Shown: positions 44,425 through 53,981 of the stretch, one piece after another | How the letters are laid out: each line of letters opens with the position of its first letter | How positions within the stretch are numbered: the first letter of the stretch is position 1 | Source: Trichococcus patagoniensis | GTDB taxonomy: Bacteria > Bacillota > Bacilli > Lactobacillales > Aerococcaceae | DNA: 64,000 nt | Assembly: GCF_003051085.1 (NCBI RefSeq) | Contig: NZ_QAOM01000003.1 | Coordinates: 62,001-126,000 of the forward strand | Reading direction: 5' to 3' | Position numbers and translations under genes: made by a program | The notes under the pieces: generated by a model | The model's input: only the letters and a program-made list of their open reading frames with translations | Databases searched by the model: none | What the model was told of the DNA's origin: nothing

Positions 44425-44720
44425 GTGTCCATCTCCTTCCAGTTGTAGTCGTCGTTTTCAGCAGCACGATGAATGGCTGTTACTGTACGCGCTTCGATCG
44501 TGCAATCCAATGCACCTTTGTCAACAGCGGATACTTTCGCGCTTGTGATGCCCAGATTTTTAAGTGTTGCGATGATGACTTCCTCGATACGATCGCCATA
44601 TTGTTTTTCTACGCTTGAATCTAGTGTAATGGCAACTTCATTGTTATTGCTAGGTTCTACGACGATCATGATGTCACTTGATTCAGTCGTTCCAGCTACT
44701 GCATATTTTTTAATTTCCAC
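44412..44720 (-). CDS. citD: Citrate lyase acyl carrier protein (gamma subunit)
   Basis: About 102 aa if it starts at GTG 44720, 6 nt after AGGGGTG; the ATG at 44747 would add 9 residues and extend the overlap with cit[12 protein letters not shown] carries the Ser that receives the prosthetic group. Acyl carrier of the lyase complex. Confidence 0.93.
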   Translation of the reverse strand: MEIKKYAVAGTTESSDIMIVVEPSNNNEVAITLDSSVEKQYGDRIEEVIIATLKNLGITSAKVSAVDKGALDCTIEARTVTAIHRAAENDDYNWKEMDTWNV

Positions 44721-45735
44721 TTTTTTCACCCCTATTATTTTTTCCATAATTTTCTATTAAATACAAATACGTTGTTGCTGGTACAAGTTTTTTAATTGTT
44801 TGAAAATCATCTTCTTTCAATGCTTTTCGTACACGTGTAGCACTGATGACCTGTCCATCCAGTTCGATCCGGGGAACGACTGTCAGGGCAAGCGTATCAG
44901 AAAAAATCTCACGCATACTCTCGTTATATACCTCTGTAACGGGGGACAATGGTTCTTCCCCTACAAAGCGCGTTTTGATCTGGAGAGCAGGCGCGATCCT
45001 CTCCTTGAACAAGGTTGCATCCAGCGTCGCCTGTACGCGGGCTAGGCTTTCTACTGCCTGATCCTTCAGAAAGTAGGATGGGAAAGTAGCGGATGACACT
45101 TGATAATCCCTTGTCGGGAGAATGACCACATTCGGAAGGTGCTGAGTGCCCGCCTTGACAAGCTTTGATCGCTCTTCCGTCGAAAATTCGGAGCGATCAT
45201 CGGACAGGACAAAAAGATAGAGAATATCAACTTGTGCAGCAGCCGTTTCAACTAAGTACAAATGACCTTTAGTGAACGGATTCGCATTCATTACGATGGC
45301 CCCCGCATGATCGGCATCCCTCTTACGGCTTTCAAGCAAGGCCATGTAGTCCGAAAAATCGGGTGAGCCTTGTTCCATAAAGAGAATCGTGTTTGTGCGA
45401 ATGATCTCTTTAAAGCCCAGAGATGCAAAGGAAATCGCCACGCAGGGTTTCGTATACAAAAAGAAGTGGATAATGCCCTCATCGTGAAGCTTGGAAGATA
45501 AAGCCATCACGATTTTTGTCAATAAATTTTCGCTTTGATATTCAGGATCGACAGCGACTAGTTTGATGATATTTTGATAAGTCGATCCGGTAGCGACTAA
45601 TTTGTTTCGGTCATAGAGGCCTACTGTATAGTCGACTTGCTCGTCCGGGACCAATCCGCCTAAGACCAATAAATCTTCCCAAGCTTTTTTGTCCGCTGGA
45701 ACACGCGTTATCCAGATTCTTTTCAGTTCATACAT
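44710..45735 (-). CDS. citC: Citrate (pro-3S)-lyase ligase
   Basis: 341 aa. N-terminal GNAT-like region, then the nucleotidyltransferase core [21 protein letters not shown] and the [12 protein letters not shown] motif. Acetylates the CitD prosthetic thiol using acetate and ATP to activate citrate lyase. First of the citCDEFX genes, just after the small membrane protein gene. Confidence 0.94.
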   Translation of the reverse strand: MYELKRIWITRVPADKKAWEDLLVLGGLVPDEQVDYTVGLYDRNKLVATGSTYQNIIKLVAVDPEYQSENLLTKIVMALSSKLHDEGIIHFFLYTKPCVAISFASLGFKEIIRTNTILFMEQGSPDFSDYMALLESRKRDADHAGAIVMNANPFTKGHLYLVETAAAQVDILYLFVLSDDRSEFSTEERSKLVKAGTQHLPNVVILPTRDYQVSSATFPSYFLKDQAVESLARVQATLDATLFKERIAPALQIKTRFVGEEPLSPVTEVYNESMREIFSDTLALTVVPRIELDGQVISATRVRKALKEDDFQTIKKLVPATTYLYLIENYGKNNRGEKSGN

Positions 45736-45759
45736 AGGTGAGCCTTCTTTTTTTTATTT

Positions 45760-45888
45760 TTAGGCTGGAAAACGTTTGATCAGTACAATCGATACAACAT
45801 ACAGGAGGAACAAGACTAGGAAGATGCCGCCCATACCGAAAATCATCAATTCAAATGCAATTTTTAAAGCTTCTGGATCATATACCAT
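45760..45888 (-). CDS. Small single-span membrane protein, OadG-like candidate (42 aa)
   Basis: 42 codons from ATG 45888, with AAAGGAG 7 nt upstream, to TAA at 45760. Begins MVYDPEALKIAFELMIFG, then a hydrophobic span of about 20 residues, and ends with the basic KRFPA. Size, topology and position between oadB and citC suggest the gamma (assembly) subunit of the membrane decarboxylase, in a minimal form lacking the usual C-terminal Zn-binding tail. Too short for routine gene calling. Confidence 0.75.
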   Translation of the reverse strand: MVYDPEALKIAFELMIFGMGGIFLVLFLLYVVSIVLIKRFPA

Positions 45889-45914
45889 AATAATTCTCCT
45901 TTCAATGAACCTTC

Positions 45915-47036
45915 TTAACTAAAGAAGGCAAGTACTAAACCACCAGCGATTACCGATGCAATTTGTCCGGATACGTTCGCACCGACAGCATACATCAAAA
46001 TAAAGTTTTGAGGATCTTCATCCGTAGCCATTTTTTGGATAACACGGCTTGACATCGGGAAGGCGGAAATACCGGCTCCACCGATCATTGGATTAATTTT
46101 TTCAGTTCTGAACAAGTTCAGCAGTTTTGCGAACAATACGCCGCCGATTGTGTCCATGATGAAGGCAACCAAACCGAAAGCGATGATCATCAATGTTTGG
46201 AAATTCAAGAACAAATCAGCCTGCATTTTGACGGAAATCGTAAGACCCAACAGGATACTGATGATGTTTACCAATTCGTTTTGGGCAGTCAAGGAAAGTC
46301 TGTCCAAGACGCCACATTCGCGCAACAAGTTACCGAACATCAGGAAACCTACCAACGGAAGGGAAATTGGTGCGATAAAACCGGCAACGATCGTAATGAT
46401 GATCGGGAAAAGAATTTTTGTCATTTTGGATACGCCTTCCGCTTTGTAAGTCATGCGGATGCGACGTTCTGCTTTGGTAGTGACAGCTTTGATGGCGATC
46501 GGTTGGATGATCGGAACAAGCGCCATGTAGGAATAAGCGGCTACAGTGATCGGTCCTAGTAGATTAGGCGCCAACTGGTTGGATACGAAGATGGCTGTCG
46601 GGCCATCAGCGGCACCGATGATACCAATTGAAGCGGCTTCTCTGATATCGAATCCGAAGAAGATAGCGACTACGATTGTAAAGAAGATACCGAATTGAGC
46701 GGCAGCACCGAATAATAACATGAACGGGTTTTGCAATAGCGGACCGAAATCGATCATGGCACCGATACCGATGAAAATCAGTAACGGGAACAGCTCTGTG
46801 CTGATACCTGCTTCGAAGAGAACATCCAAAACGCCCTCTGATTCAGATCCGTTGACCATTTGGGTCAGAACGCCGGTACCTGGGAAGTTGACCAAGATGG
46901 TACCCAGTCCCATAGGCACTAATAATGTAGGTTCGTACTCTTTCTTTATTCCTAAATAAATCAGGGTAGCCCCGATAAGCATCATCACGATTTGACCCAT
47001 CGTAATGGATGTAATTCCTGCTAATAATGTCTCCAT
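45915..47036 (-). CDS. oadB: Sodium-translocating oxaloacetate decarboxylase subunit beta
   Basis: 373 aa, about nine to eleven membrane segments. SIGIIGAADGPTAIFVSNQLAP contains the conserved Asp of the Na+ channel, and GGAGISAFPMSSRVIQ is typical of OadB/GcdB/MmdB. Decarboxylates carboxybiotin and pumps Na+ outward, conserving energy from citrate fermentation. AGGAGG before the ATG. Confidence 0.95.
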   Translation of the reverse strand: METLLAGITSITMGQIVMMLIGATLIYLGIKKEYEPTLLVPMGLGTILVNFPGTGVLTQMVNGSESEGVLDVLFEAGISTELFPLLIFIGIGAMIDFGPLLQNPFMLLFGAAAQFGIFFTIVVAIFFGFDIREAASIGIIGAADGPTAIFVSNQLAPNLLGPITVAAYSYMALVPIIQPIAIKAVTTKAERRIRMTYKAEGVSKMTKILFPIIITIVAGFIAPISLPLVGFLMFGNLLRECGVLDRLSLTAQNELVNIISILLGLTISVKMQADLFLNFQTLMIIAFGLVAFIMDTIGGVLFAKLLNLFRTEKINPMIGGAGISAFPMSSRVIQKMATDEDPQNFILMYAVGANVSGQIASVIAGGLVLAFFS

Positions 47037-47062
47037 TTATTCACTTCCTCCTAATAAAATAA

Positions 47063-47455
47063 TTATGCGATGGTGATTAATGCATCGCCGGCATTTACGA
47101 CTTGACCTTGGTTCACATGGATACCGGCTACTTTACCAGCATGGTTTGCGACAACTTCATTTTCCATTTTCATTGCTTCAAGAATCATCAAGGGTTGGTT
47201 TTCTTTTACTTCATCGCCGATGTTCACTAACAGTCTTAGGATAGTTCCTGGCATTGGGGATGTCATTGCATCTCCTGAAGCCGCTGAAACTGGCGCTGCA
47301 GCCGGTGCCGGTGCTGCTTGTTCCGCTGGCGCCGCTACTGGAGCTGCCGGTGCTGCTGCAACTGGTGCGTGAACCGGTTGTTGCACGCCGCCGATTTCTT
47401 CCATTTCCACTAAGTATTCCTTACCATCGATTGCAATCTTAAATTTTCTTAACAT
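47063..47455 (-). CDS. oadD: Biotin carrier protein of oxaloacetate decarboxylase
   Basis: 130 aa. An N-terminal segment (MLRKFKIAIDGKEYLVEMEEIG), an Ala/Pro-rich flexible linker (about residues 28-60), and a biotinyl domain with the EAMKMEN biotinylation motif. Shuttles CO2 between OadA and OadB. In Enterococcus the corresponding free-standing carrier is called OadD. Confidence 0.92.
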   Translation of the reverse strand: MLRKFKIAIDGKEYLVEMEEIGGVQQPVHAPVAAAPAAPVAAPAEQAAPAPAAAPVSAASGDAMTSPMPGTILRLLVNIGDEVKENQPLMILEAMKMENEVVANHAGKVAGIHVNQGQVVNAGDALITIA

Positions 47456-47471
47456 TTATAATTCCTCCTTA

Positions 47472-47798
47472 TTATTTAACCTGACTTATTTTTTTTACGA
47501 CAAATTTACTTTCAGGCATGGTGCCTGCCGCAAGGCTTGCGGAAATCAGCGAAACAAGATGAGCCTCGGGATTACGCTTCATAATATTTTTTACCACAAA
47601 CTGCGATTTAGGATGATCTCCTGCTGCGATTGCTGTCGCGATGACACTGACTAGTTCATATTCATTCGGATCAGTGGGTATAAAAGCTGGAATTTCAATC
47701 AGGTCATTTACGGGTGCACTGGCAGAAACAGTTTCTGGTGGTACTGGCTCAGGCGCTGTTGTGTCCTTTTTCCCAAAGAAACCTTTGAAAAAAATCAT
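47472..47798 (-). CDS. Decarboxylase accessory subunit with internal duplication (OadH position)
   Basis: 108 aa. A short N-terminal part with a Pro/Ala/Ser-rich linker, then two tandem ~26-residue repeats: ELVSVIATAIAAGDHPKSQF and HLVSLISASLAAGTMPESKF, each ending FVVKNI/FVVKKI. The ELVSVIA..FVVK pattern recalls delta subunits of biotin-dependent decarboxylases (MmdD type). First gene of the oad-cit operon, the position named oadH in Enterococcus faecalis. Role in complex assembly is inferred. Confidence 0.7.
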   Translation of the reverse strand: MIFFKGFFGKKDTTAPEPVPPETVSASAPVNDLIEIPAFIPTDPNEYELVSVIATAIAAGDHPKSQFVVKNIMKRNPEAHLVSLISASLAAGTMPESKFVVKKISQVK

Positions 47799-48197
47799 TT
47801 TCTCACGTCCTTTCTATGGATTTAATCCCATTATAGAAATTTCTCTCATTAAAAACAGGTCAATACGCCCGTTTTATTGTTTTTTTTATGTTCTCAAAAC
47901 GCTAAACCACCACAAATACTGTCATATCAACGTTTATAGCCATTTAAGACTTTTTTAATATTTGGTTAAGCCGCATTTAAGAAAGCGTTTCAATTCGTGT
48001 GTGTTTTGTGTGTTTTTTTAAAGTAACGGCTTTCAATTAACTTGTAAAGTAACTATTATTGCTCTTAGAGAGACAGCCCAAACAACTTCGGGTTTTTTAA
48101 ATTAGAAAAAATGTGAATCTGTTCACTTACCTTATTTAAAGATGGAAGCAGTCGGGGACTCTCAAAAAACTTTTTTATAGTCGGAAGGAGAAAAAAA
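47799..48197. promoter_or_regulatory. Divergent control region of the citrate cluster
   Basis: A 399-nt AT-rich gap between the leftward oad-cit operon and the rightward citrate transporter. On the minus strand a perfect TATAAT (47830-47835) lacks a good -35, as expected for an activator-dependent promoter; CitO (GntR family) encoded nearby is the likely activator. AAGAAAGCGTTTCAA at 47979-47993 is a palindrome resembling a cre site with two mismatches. No gene seen. Confidence 0.55.
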
Positions 48198-49541
48198 ATG
48201 TTACTTACAGTCTTATCTTATGGAATGATCGCAATCTTCATGTACGTGATCATGAAAAAGAAATTATCACCGTTCACCGCATTAGTAATCATCCCTCTTG
48301 TTTTTACGCTTATCGCTATGGCAACGGGTGTTACCTCAGGAAACATTGGGGAATTTGTTTTGGAAGGGGTAACCACTACTTCTAAAACAGGTATCATGTT
48401 ATTGTTCGCTATTCTATACTTCTCTATCATGTTGGATACTGGTCTATTCGACCCTATCACTAAGAAAATGATCCACTTCGCTAAAGGCGATCCGATGAAA
48501 GTCTTGATGGCAACTGCTGTCGTTGCTGCGACTGTTTCCTTGAATGGTGACGGAACCACTACAACATTGATCTGCGTTTCAGCATTTCTTCCTATCTATA
48601 AGAAATTGAATATGAACGTAATGAATCTGGCTGTATTGATCATCCTGCAAAACACAATCATGAACTTGCTTCCATGGGGCGGTCCTACTGCTCGTGCAAT
48701 GGCTGTTCTGGAAGTTGATGCAAGCATCCTTTCTTACCTTGCTCCTGGTATGGTATTGGCTTTAGCATATGTTATTTTCTGGGTTGCACCGCACATGGGC
48801 CGCAAAGAACGCGCTCGTTTAGGCGTTAAAGTCCTGACTGATGAAGAAATCGATGAAATGACTACTGTTACAGACCCTGAAACACAAGAAATCCGTCGCC
48901 CAAACAACTTCGTATTCAATGCCATCCTTACAGTCGGCCTGATCGCTTGGTTGGTTGCTGGATCGTTCATCGAAGCTATCTCAATGCCACCATTGATGTT
49001 GTTCTTGGTTGGTACGTGTATCGCTTTGATGGTGAACTACCCTGCTCTTAAAGATCAATCTTCTCGTATCGGCGCAAATGGCGGAGACGCTGTGCAAGTA
49101 GTTATCTTAGTATTCGCAGCTGGCGTATTCATGGGCTTGTTCCAGGGTTCCGGAATGGCTACTGCTTTGGCAGAAAGCTTCGCAACAATCATTCCTAAAC
49201 AATTGGCAGGTTTCTGGGGAATCATCATCGCCCTTGTCTCTGCACCAGGTACTTTCTTCATCTCCAATGATGGCTTCTATTTCGGTGTCTTGCCTGTATT
49301 GGCAGAAGCTGGTCGCTCTTACGGATTCACGAACATGCAGATGGCTTTGGCTTCCCTGATGGGTCAAGCATTCCACCTACTTAGCCCATTGGTAGCATTC
49401 ATCTACCTGTTGCTTCGTTTGACTGGTTTGGACATGGGCGCTTGGCAGAAAGAATCTGCGAAATATGCGCTAGGAATCTTCCTTATCTTCTTAGTGACAA
49501 TCGTATTGTTCGGCAATATGCCGCTTTACATCCCGCAATAA
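48198..49541 (+). CDS. CitMHS family citrate transporter
   Basis: 447 aa, about 12 membrane segments. Conserved SLNGDGTTTTLICVSAFLP, NLLPWGGPTARAMAVL, and FISNDGFYFGVLPVL of the CitM/CitH (citrate-metal:H+ symport) family. Imports citrate, usually as a divalent metal complex. GGAAGGAG precedes the ATG. Divergent from the oad-cit operon and followed by a terminator, then citO and citG. Confidence 0.92.
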   Translation: MLLTVLSYGMIAIFMYVIMKKKLSPFTALVIIPLVFTLIAMATGVTSGNIGEFVLEGVTTTSKTGIMLLFAILYFSIMLDTGLFDPITKKMIHFAKGDPMKVLMATAVVAATVSLNGDGTTTTLICVSAFLPIYKKLNMNVMNLAVLIILQNTIMNLLPWGGPTARAMAVLEVDASILSYLAPGMVLALAYVIFWVAPHMGRKERARLGVKVLTDEEIDEMTTVTDPETQEIRRPNNFVFNAILTVGLIAWLVAGSFIEAISMPPLMLFLVGTCIALMVNYPALKDQSSRIGANGGDAVQVVILVFAAGVFMGLFQGSGMATALAESFATIIPKQLAGFWGIIIALVSAPGTFFISNDGFYFGVLPVLAEAGRSYGFTNMQMALASLMGQAFHLLSPLVAFIYLLLRLTGLDMGAWQKESAKYALGIFLIFLVTIVLFGNMPLYIPQ

Positions 49542-49569
49542 AGAAACGTATAATCCTTATAAGGAATGG

Positions 49570-49597
49570 AAAGCCGGGCGACTCTGCTCGGCTTTTT
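49570..49597 (+). terminator. Terminator of citrate transporter gene
   Basis: Stem AAAGCCG/CGGCTTT with a 12-nt loop and TTTTT, 28 nt after the stop. Confidence 0.75.
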
Positions 49598-49670
49598 AGT
49601 ATAAAGGAATCGCTCTCAGAAAGAACTAACCAACCGTTAACCAAAAAATAATAGGATGAAGGGGAAAAAT

Positions 49671-50381
49671 ATGAGCACTATAATCAAAGCAGTCAGCAAA
49701 AATTTGGACCTTAGCCAAAACATGCCTCTCAAAGACCTGATATACGAGGCTTTCCGCAAGACCGTCATTTTAGGCGAAATCCCAGCCGGAGAACGCATCA
49801 ACGAAAAAGAATTCTCCGAAAACATGAACATCAGCCGCACACCCATCCGCTACGCTCTGAAAAAGTTGACCGAAGAAGATTTAGTGAAACACGTCCCTGG
49901 AGTCGGCGTCGTCGTAAAAGGCATCAGCATAAAAGATGCGTACGAAATTTACGATATCCGCAAAGCACTGGATACCCTCGCTACAACAACAGCCATGAAG
50001 CTGATGACAGCCGAGGATTTCAAAGTGATGCGCCTGCATTTGGAATATTGCGAAGTGTTGAATCAGGAAGATAAAGTCGAGGAATTACAGCAGAAATTTT
50101 TTGAATTCAATGATTTCATATACGAAAAAAGCCAGATGCAACGCTTGAAGTCCATCGTTCTGAAGCTATCGGAATACTTGATGTACTTCAGGGACATTTC
50201 GATCAGTTCGAAGGAAAGACGTGATTTTGCTTTGGCGGAACACTGGTTGATCTACCGCGGAATGAAGACTCAGGATGCGCTCCAGATCCAACTCATCACC
50301 CACGAACATTTGGATCGCTCGCTGAATTTTATCGTCAAAGAAATGGAGAAACGTAAAATTGACTTTGAAACCAATGAATGA
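49671..50381 (+). CDS. citO: GntR family regulator, CitO-like
   Basis: 236 aa from ATG 49671 (AAGGGG upstream). N-terminal winged helix (INEKEFSENMNISRTPIRYALKKLTEEDLVKHVPGVGVVV) and a C-terminal all-helical FCD-type ligand domain. In Enterococcus CitO binds citrate and activates the cit operons; the same synteny supports that role here. Overlaps citG. Confidence 0.85.
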   Translation: MSTIIKAVSKNLDLSQNMPLKDLIYEAFRKTVILGEIPAGERINEKEFSENMNISRTPIRYALKKLTEEDLVKHVPGVGVVVKGISIKDAYEIYDIRKALDTLATTTAMKLMTAEDFKVMRLHLEYCEVLNQEDKVEELQQKFFEFNDFIYEKSQMQRLKSIVLKLSEYLMYFRDISISSKERRDFALAEHWLIYRGMKTQDALQIQLITHEHLDRSLNFIVKEMEKRKIDFETNE

Positions 50382-51231
50382 GCTGCTCGTCGAAATTGCC
50401 GGACAAGCCGAGAAAGCTCTCCTTTATGAAGTAGCATTGACGCCAAAACCCGGTCTGGTGGATCGCAACAACAACGGCGCCCACTCCGACATGAACTTCT
50501 TTACTTTTTTGGACAGCATCGTCAGCCTGAGCCCTTACCTGTACCAATATGTAAAATTAGGAATCGAACATGAAGGAACCGCAAAAGAGTTGTTCCATAA
50601 AGTCCGCTCAATGGGCGTCCACGCCGAAAAAGCGATGTTGGCCGCCACCAAAAACATCAATACCCACAAAGGCGCCAACTTTTCATTTGCCGTTCTGTTG
50701 GGGGCGACCGGCGCTTGCATCGGTCGGGGTCTGCAGCCTCCTTTCACACAAAATGATACGCAAAAAGTGCTCTCCTATGCCCAAGAAATGAGTCATGGAT
50801 TGGTGACGGATGATTTTGCCGATCTCGCTGCCAAAACCTCCTTGACGTATGGAGAAAAATTATACCTCCGCTATGGCATTACCGGTATCCGCGGCGAAGC
50901 CGAAGCCGGCTACCCTGCCCTGAGCGAACTGATTTTGCCGTTTTTAAGAGAAAATCAAGGCCAGCCCATTGAAACGCTATTGTTGGAGACGCTGCTCTTG
51001 TTGATGAGCCAAGTCGAAGATGGCAACATCATTCACCGTGGAGGCGTCGATTCATGGCAGACAGTCAAATCGGAAGCAAAAAAACTCCTGCAGGCTTCAA
51101 CGGAAGACAACCTGAAAGAGTTGATGTACAGCTATGACCTAGTCTTGATAGAAAGACACTTGAGCCCGGGAGGAGCTGCCGATCTTTTATCATTAGGTAT
51201 CTTTTTTGCAAAATTGGAGAATCTGTTCTGA
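50359..51231 (+). CDS. citG: Triphosphoribosyl-dephospho-CoA synthase
   Basis: About 290 aa. The TTG at 50359 lies 9 nt after GGAGA; ATG 50374 is an alternative. ALTPKPGLVDRNNNGAHSDMNFFTFLDS, NTHKGANFSF and the G-I-R-G-E-A-E-A-G motif are CitG/MdcB hallmarks. Makes the citrate lyase prosthetic group precursor from dephospho-CoA and ATP. The end lies only 2 nt from the convergent response regulator gene. Confidence 0.93.
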   Translation: MTLKPMNELLVEIAGQAEKALLYEVALTPKPGLVDRNNNGAHSDMNFFTFLDSIVSLSPYLYQYVKLGIEHEGTAKELFHKVRSMGVHAEKAMLAATKNINTHKGANFSFAVLLGATGACIGRGLQPPFTQNDTQKVLSYAQEMSHGLVTDDFADLAAKTSLTYGEKLYLRYGITGIRGEAEAGYPALSELILPFLRENQGQPIETLLLETLLLLMSQVEDGNIIHRGGVDSWQTVKSEAKKLLQASTEDNLKELMYSYDLVLIERHLSPGGAADLLSLGIFFAKLENLF

Positions 51232-51233
51232 TT

Positions 51234-51944
51234 CTATTCGCCGTCCGGGCTGAATGTATAGCCGATTCCCCAGACAGTCTTCAGATAACGCGGTTTTTTC
51301 GAGTCATCCTCGATTTTATTGCGCAAGTAGCTGATGTAGACCATGATCAGATTGTTGTCGATCTCACCATCATTCCAGACGTTCGCATAGATTTGCTCCT
51401 TCGAAAAAACTTGATTCGGATTTTCCAGGAAAAACAGCATCAATTGGATCTCTTTGGAGGAGAGGGCGATATCTTGCCCCCTCTTTTGTAATTGATACAG
51501 GTTTTTATCGAAGGTAAAATCGCCCACTTTGATGGTGCGACTGTTGGGATTTGTTTTTTGTGACTGGATGGTCTTCATCCTTTCCAATGTACTCAAAATT
51601 TGAGCCCGCAAAAGATTAGGCGAAAAAGGCTTCGTAATATAATAATCAGCACCTGTTTCGAGACCGTTGATGATATCGGTCTCGCTTTTTTTGCCGCTTA
51701 TAAATATAATAGGGGTTAACGGATAGTCGGCGCGGATCAGCTGCGCCAGATGATAGCCGTCATTCTCATATTCCAGACTGATATCCAACAGAAAAAGATC
51801 AAACGTCACACGGGTCATGATATCCAGTGTTTTTTCGATGGAATCACTTTGGTAAATAAGAACGCCCGTTGATTGCAGCGACTTCCAAATAAGCCGTCTG
51901 ATTGCGATATCGTCATCCACGACGAGTATTTTTTGGTTGTTCAT
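51234..51944 (-). CDS. OmpR-family response regulator
   Basis: 236 aa from ATG 51944 with GAGGAGG. Receiver domain: acidic pair KILVVDDDIAIRRL, phospho-acceptor Asp in FLLDISLEYENDG, Lys in YITKPFSPN. C-terminal winged helix ALSSKEIQLMLFFLENPNQVFSKEQIYANVW and RYLKTVWGIGYTF. Divergent from a histidine kinase gene at 52040, with which it presumably forms a pair. Confidence 0.92.
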   Translation of the reverse strand: MNNQKILVVDDDIAIRRLIWKSLQSTGVLIYQSDSIEKTLDIMTRVTFDLFLLDISLEYENDGYHLAQLIRADYPLTPIIFISGKKSETDIINGLETGADYYITKPFSPNLLRAQILSTLERMKTIQSQKTNPNSRTIKVGDFTFDKNLYQLQKRGQDIALSSKEIQLMLFFLENPNQVFSKEQIYANVWNDGEIDNNLIMVYISYLRNKIEDDSKKPRYLKTVWGIGYTFSPDGE

Positions 51945-52039
51945 ATTTTTCCTCCTCAATGTTCTCTAGTTTCGCAAGCAGAACATCGTTTTGTCAAGTG
52001 GTTATTTACATACTATACATTTTTTAAGAAAGGGCTTTT

Positions 52040-53881
52040 ATGATGGAAAACAAACCGACGACACGCATCATCAATATCATCATGACAGGGTTATTCATCA
52101 TCATCGCGATTACCTTGGTCACGATTGCGGGCAGCTTCTACACCGTGGAACAGAACGCCAAGAAAAGCGGTCAGGAACAACTGATGCGCACCTTGAATTA
52201 TGTGACGAACAACCTGAAGCTTGTTATCGAAAACCGGTCCTTATCGCTTCAGCAATTCTCCCATGAGCTGACTTCCGATAATCACCTGGAAGCGCCACTC
52301 GCCGCTTCCGAAAGAGAGGCGATCATCGCCGCTTATTTGGGGGCCTATGCAGATCAAACCAATCTGTTGATACAGCTTGACGGCTCAGGTGTTTTGGCGG
52401 AGGCTTGGCAGTTCAAAAATGGTGCCCTCCAGGAACTCTCCGAAGATATCGCCGAAACTTATCTGCAAGCGGACCCGACTCTGGAAACTTTACTCAGCAG
52501 CGGCTCGCTTGTCCAAAACAGCAGCGAATATTTTCTGGAAAACCAATCGTTCGTCAACCTTTATTCCCAAATCGTTGCAACCGATGGCCAAATCAACGGT
52601 TATTTTATCGCACCGTTGAACCTTGAAAATATGTTCAAGGCGGAAATATTCAGCGATACTAGCGACTACAGCGGCTATCCATTGGTGAAGAACGCCGATA
52701 TGGAAGTCGTCATCCATCCGGTCGAGAGCCAAGTTGGCCTTGATATCATCTCCGGCCGCCAGGAGCAGTTCCCGGATTTGGACCTTTCCGATCTGAGACG
52801 CTTGGAGGAAGCCCAACTCACCCAAGAAGAAGGAACGCTCAGCTATTATTCCTATTGGTGGGGTGAAGAGAATCCGACCAAGGTCCTGAAACTGGGTGCC
52901 TTCGAATGGATCGACATCGGCGCAGCCCACTGGGTCATCTCCCTGAACTCGGATTTTTACGAGCATAACCGTGTGCCTATTCAAAACAATTATATCCTAT
53001 TGAGCCTGTTATTGCTGATTTCTGCTATAATTCTCATCTTCATCCTTTTGATCAGGGGTTACAACAAAAAGAACCAGGCTTACGAAGAAAGCCAACGCCT
53101 CATCGAAAAACAAAAATTCGAAAATGAGCGCCATCAACTGGAAAAAAGGATCCTGAAAGAAAGCAAACTGGAAGCCATCGGACTTTTGACCACGACCATC
53201 GTTCACGACATGAACAATTTCCTGACGCCTATCCTGGGGAATGCCCAGTTGTTGATGGAAGACTATGCCGAGAACGAAGAATTGGTCAGCGAACTGAAGG
53301 AAATCTACCTTGCGGCGGAAAAAGGCAAGGATCTCTCCACAAATGTGTTGCGTTTTTCCAAGGTCAGCGAGGGGCAACAAGATACCGTGCATGATCTTAC
53401 GCAAGTGCTCAAGGACACCATCTCCGAAATCACGATCCTGACGCCGAAGAGCATCAAAGTAGAGAGTGATATCGCTCCCGGCATCTTGGTTGAAGGCTTC
53501 GACAAGCAGGACTTGCAGGTGGTCCTGTATAACCTTCTGACAAACGCCTTCCAGGCGATCGACAAACGTCCCGGCAATGTCAGGATCAGGCTGAAAAAAG
53601 CTGATCCCGAATGCAATGCCGATTTGCAGAAGCGCTCGATCGTCACTAAAGACAAAGAATTCGCGGTCTTGTCCATCACAGACGATGGCCCCGGAATCAA
53701 GGAAGGATTGGAGAGCAATGACCTGTTCGACCCGTTCTTCACCACGAAAGGCAGCAACGGATCCGGATTGGGATTGTTTGTGGTATCTTCCATCGCGGAT
53801 AAATATGATTGGCAGATCAGGCTGGACAGAGCCCAAAAAGGTTTGACCGTCTGCATCAATATCCCACTCCAAAAAAGTTGA
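52040..53881 (+). CDS. Sensor histidine kinase with extracytoplasmic Cache-like domain
   Basis: 613 aa. A first membrane span (about residues 12-35), a ~275-residue extracellular region resembling a double Cache domain, a second span (about 317-340), a coiled coil, the H-box IVHDMNNFLTPILGNAQLL (His near 390), and ATPase motifs YNLLTNAFQAID, DDGPGI, FDPFFTTKG and GSGLGLFVV. The HDxxN H-box is of the NtrB/DctB class. Located between citG and pckA, it may sense a carboxylate. Divergent from its response regulator. Confidence 0.9.
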   Translation: MMENKPTTRIINIIMTGLFIIIAITLVTIAGSFYTVEQNAKKSGQEQLMRTLNYVTNNLKLVIENRSLSLQQFSHELTSDNHLEAPLAASEREAIIAAYLGAYADQTNLLIQLDGSGVLAEAWQFKNGALQELSEDIAETYLQADPTLETLLSSGSLVQNSSEYFLENQSFVNLYSQIVATDGQINGYFIAPLNLENMFKAEIFSDTSDYSGYPLVKNADMEVVIHPVESQVGLDIISGRQEQFPDLDLSDLRRLEEAQLTQEEGTLSYYSYWWGEENPTKVLKLGAFEWIDIGAAHWVISLNSDFYEHNRVPIQNNYILLSLLLLISAIILIFILLIRGYNKKNQAYEESQRLIEKQKFENERHQLEKRILKESKLEAIGLLTTTIVHDMNNFLTPILGNAQLLMEDYAENEELVSELKEIYLAAEKGKDLSTNVLRFSKVSEGQQDTVHDLTQVLKDTISEITILTPKSIKVESDIAPGILVEGFDKQDLQVVLYNLLTNAFQAIDKRPGNVRIRLKKADPECNADLQKRSIVTKDKEFAVLSITDDGPGIKEGLESNDLFDPFFTTKGSNGSGLGLFVVSSIADKYDWQIRLDRAQKGLTVCINIPLQKS

Positions 53882-53899
53882 TACGACAACAAATGAAAA

Positions 53900-53948
53900 C
53901 CAACAGCATTATTCCTGATTGACGGGGACAATGCTGTTGGTTTTTTCT
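53900..53948 (+). terminator. Terminator after histidine kinase gene
   Basis: 11-bp stem CCAACAGCATT/AATGCTGTTGG with a 19-nt loop followed by TTTTTTCTTTT. May also end pckA transcripts from the other side. Confidence 0.85.
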
Positions 53949-53981
53949 TTTCAGATCAGGGATTAACCGATCTGCTGGCAA

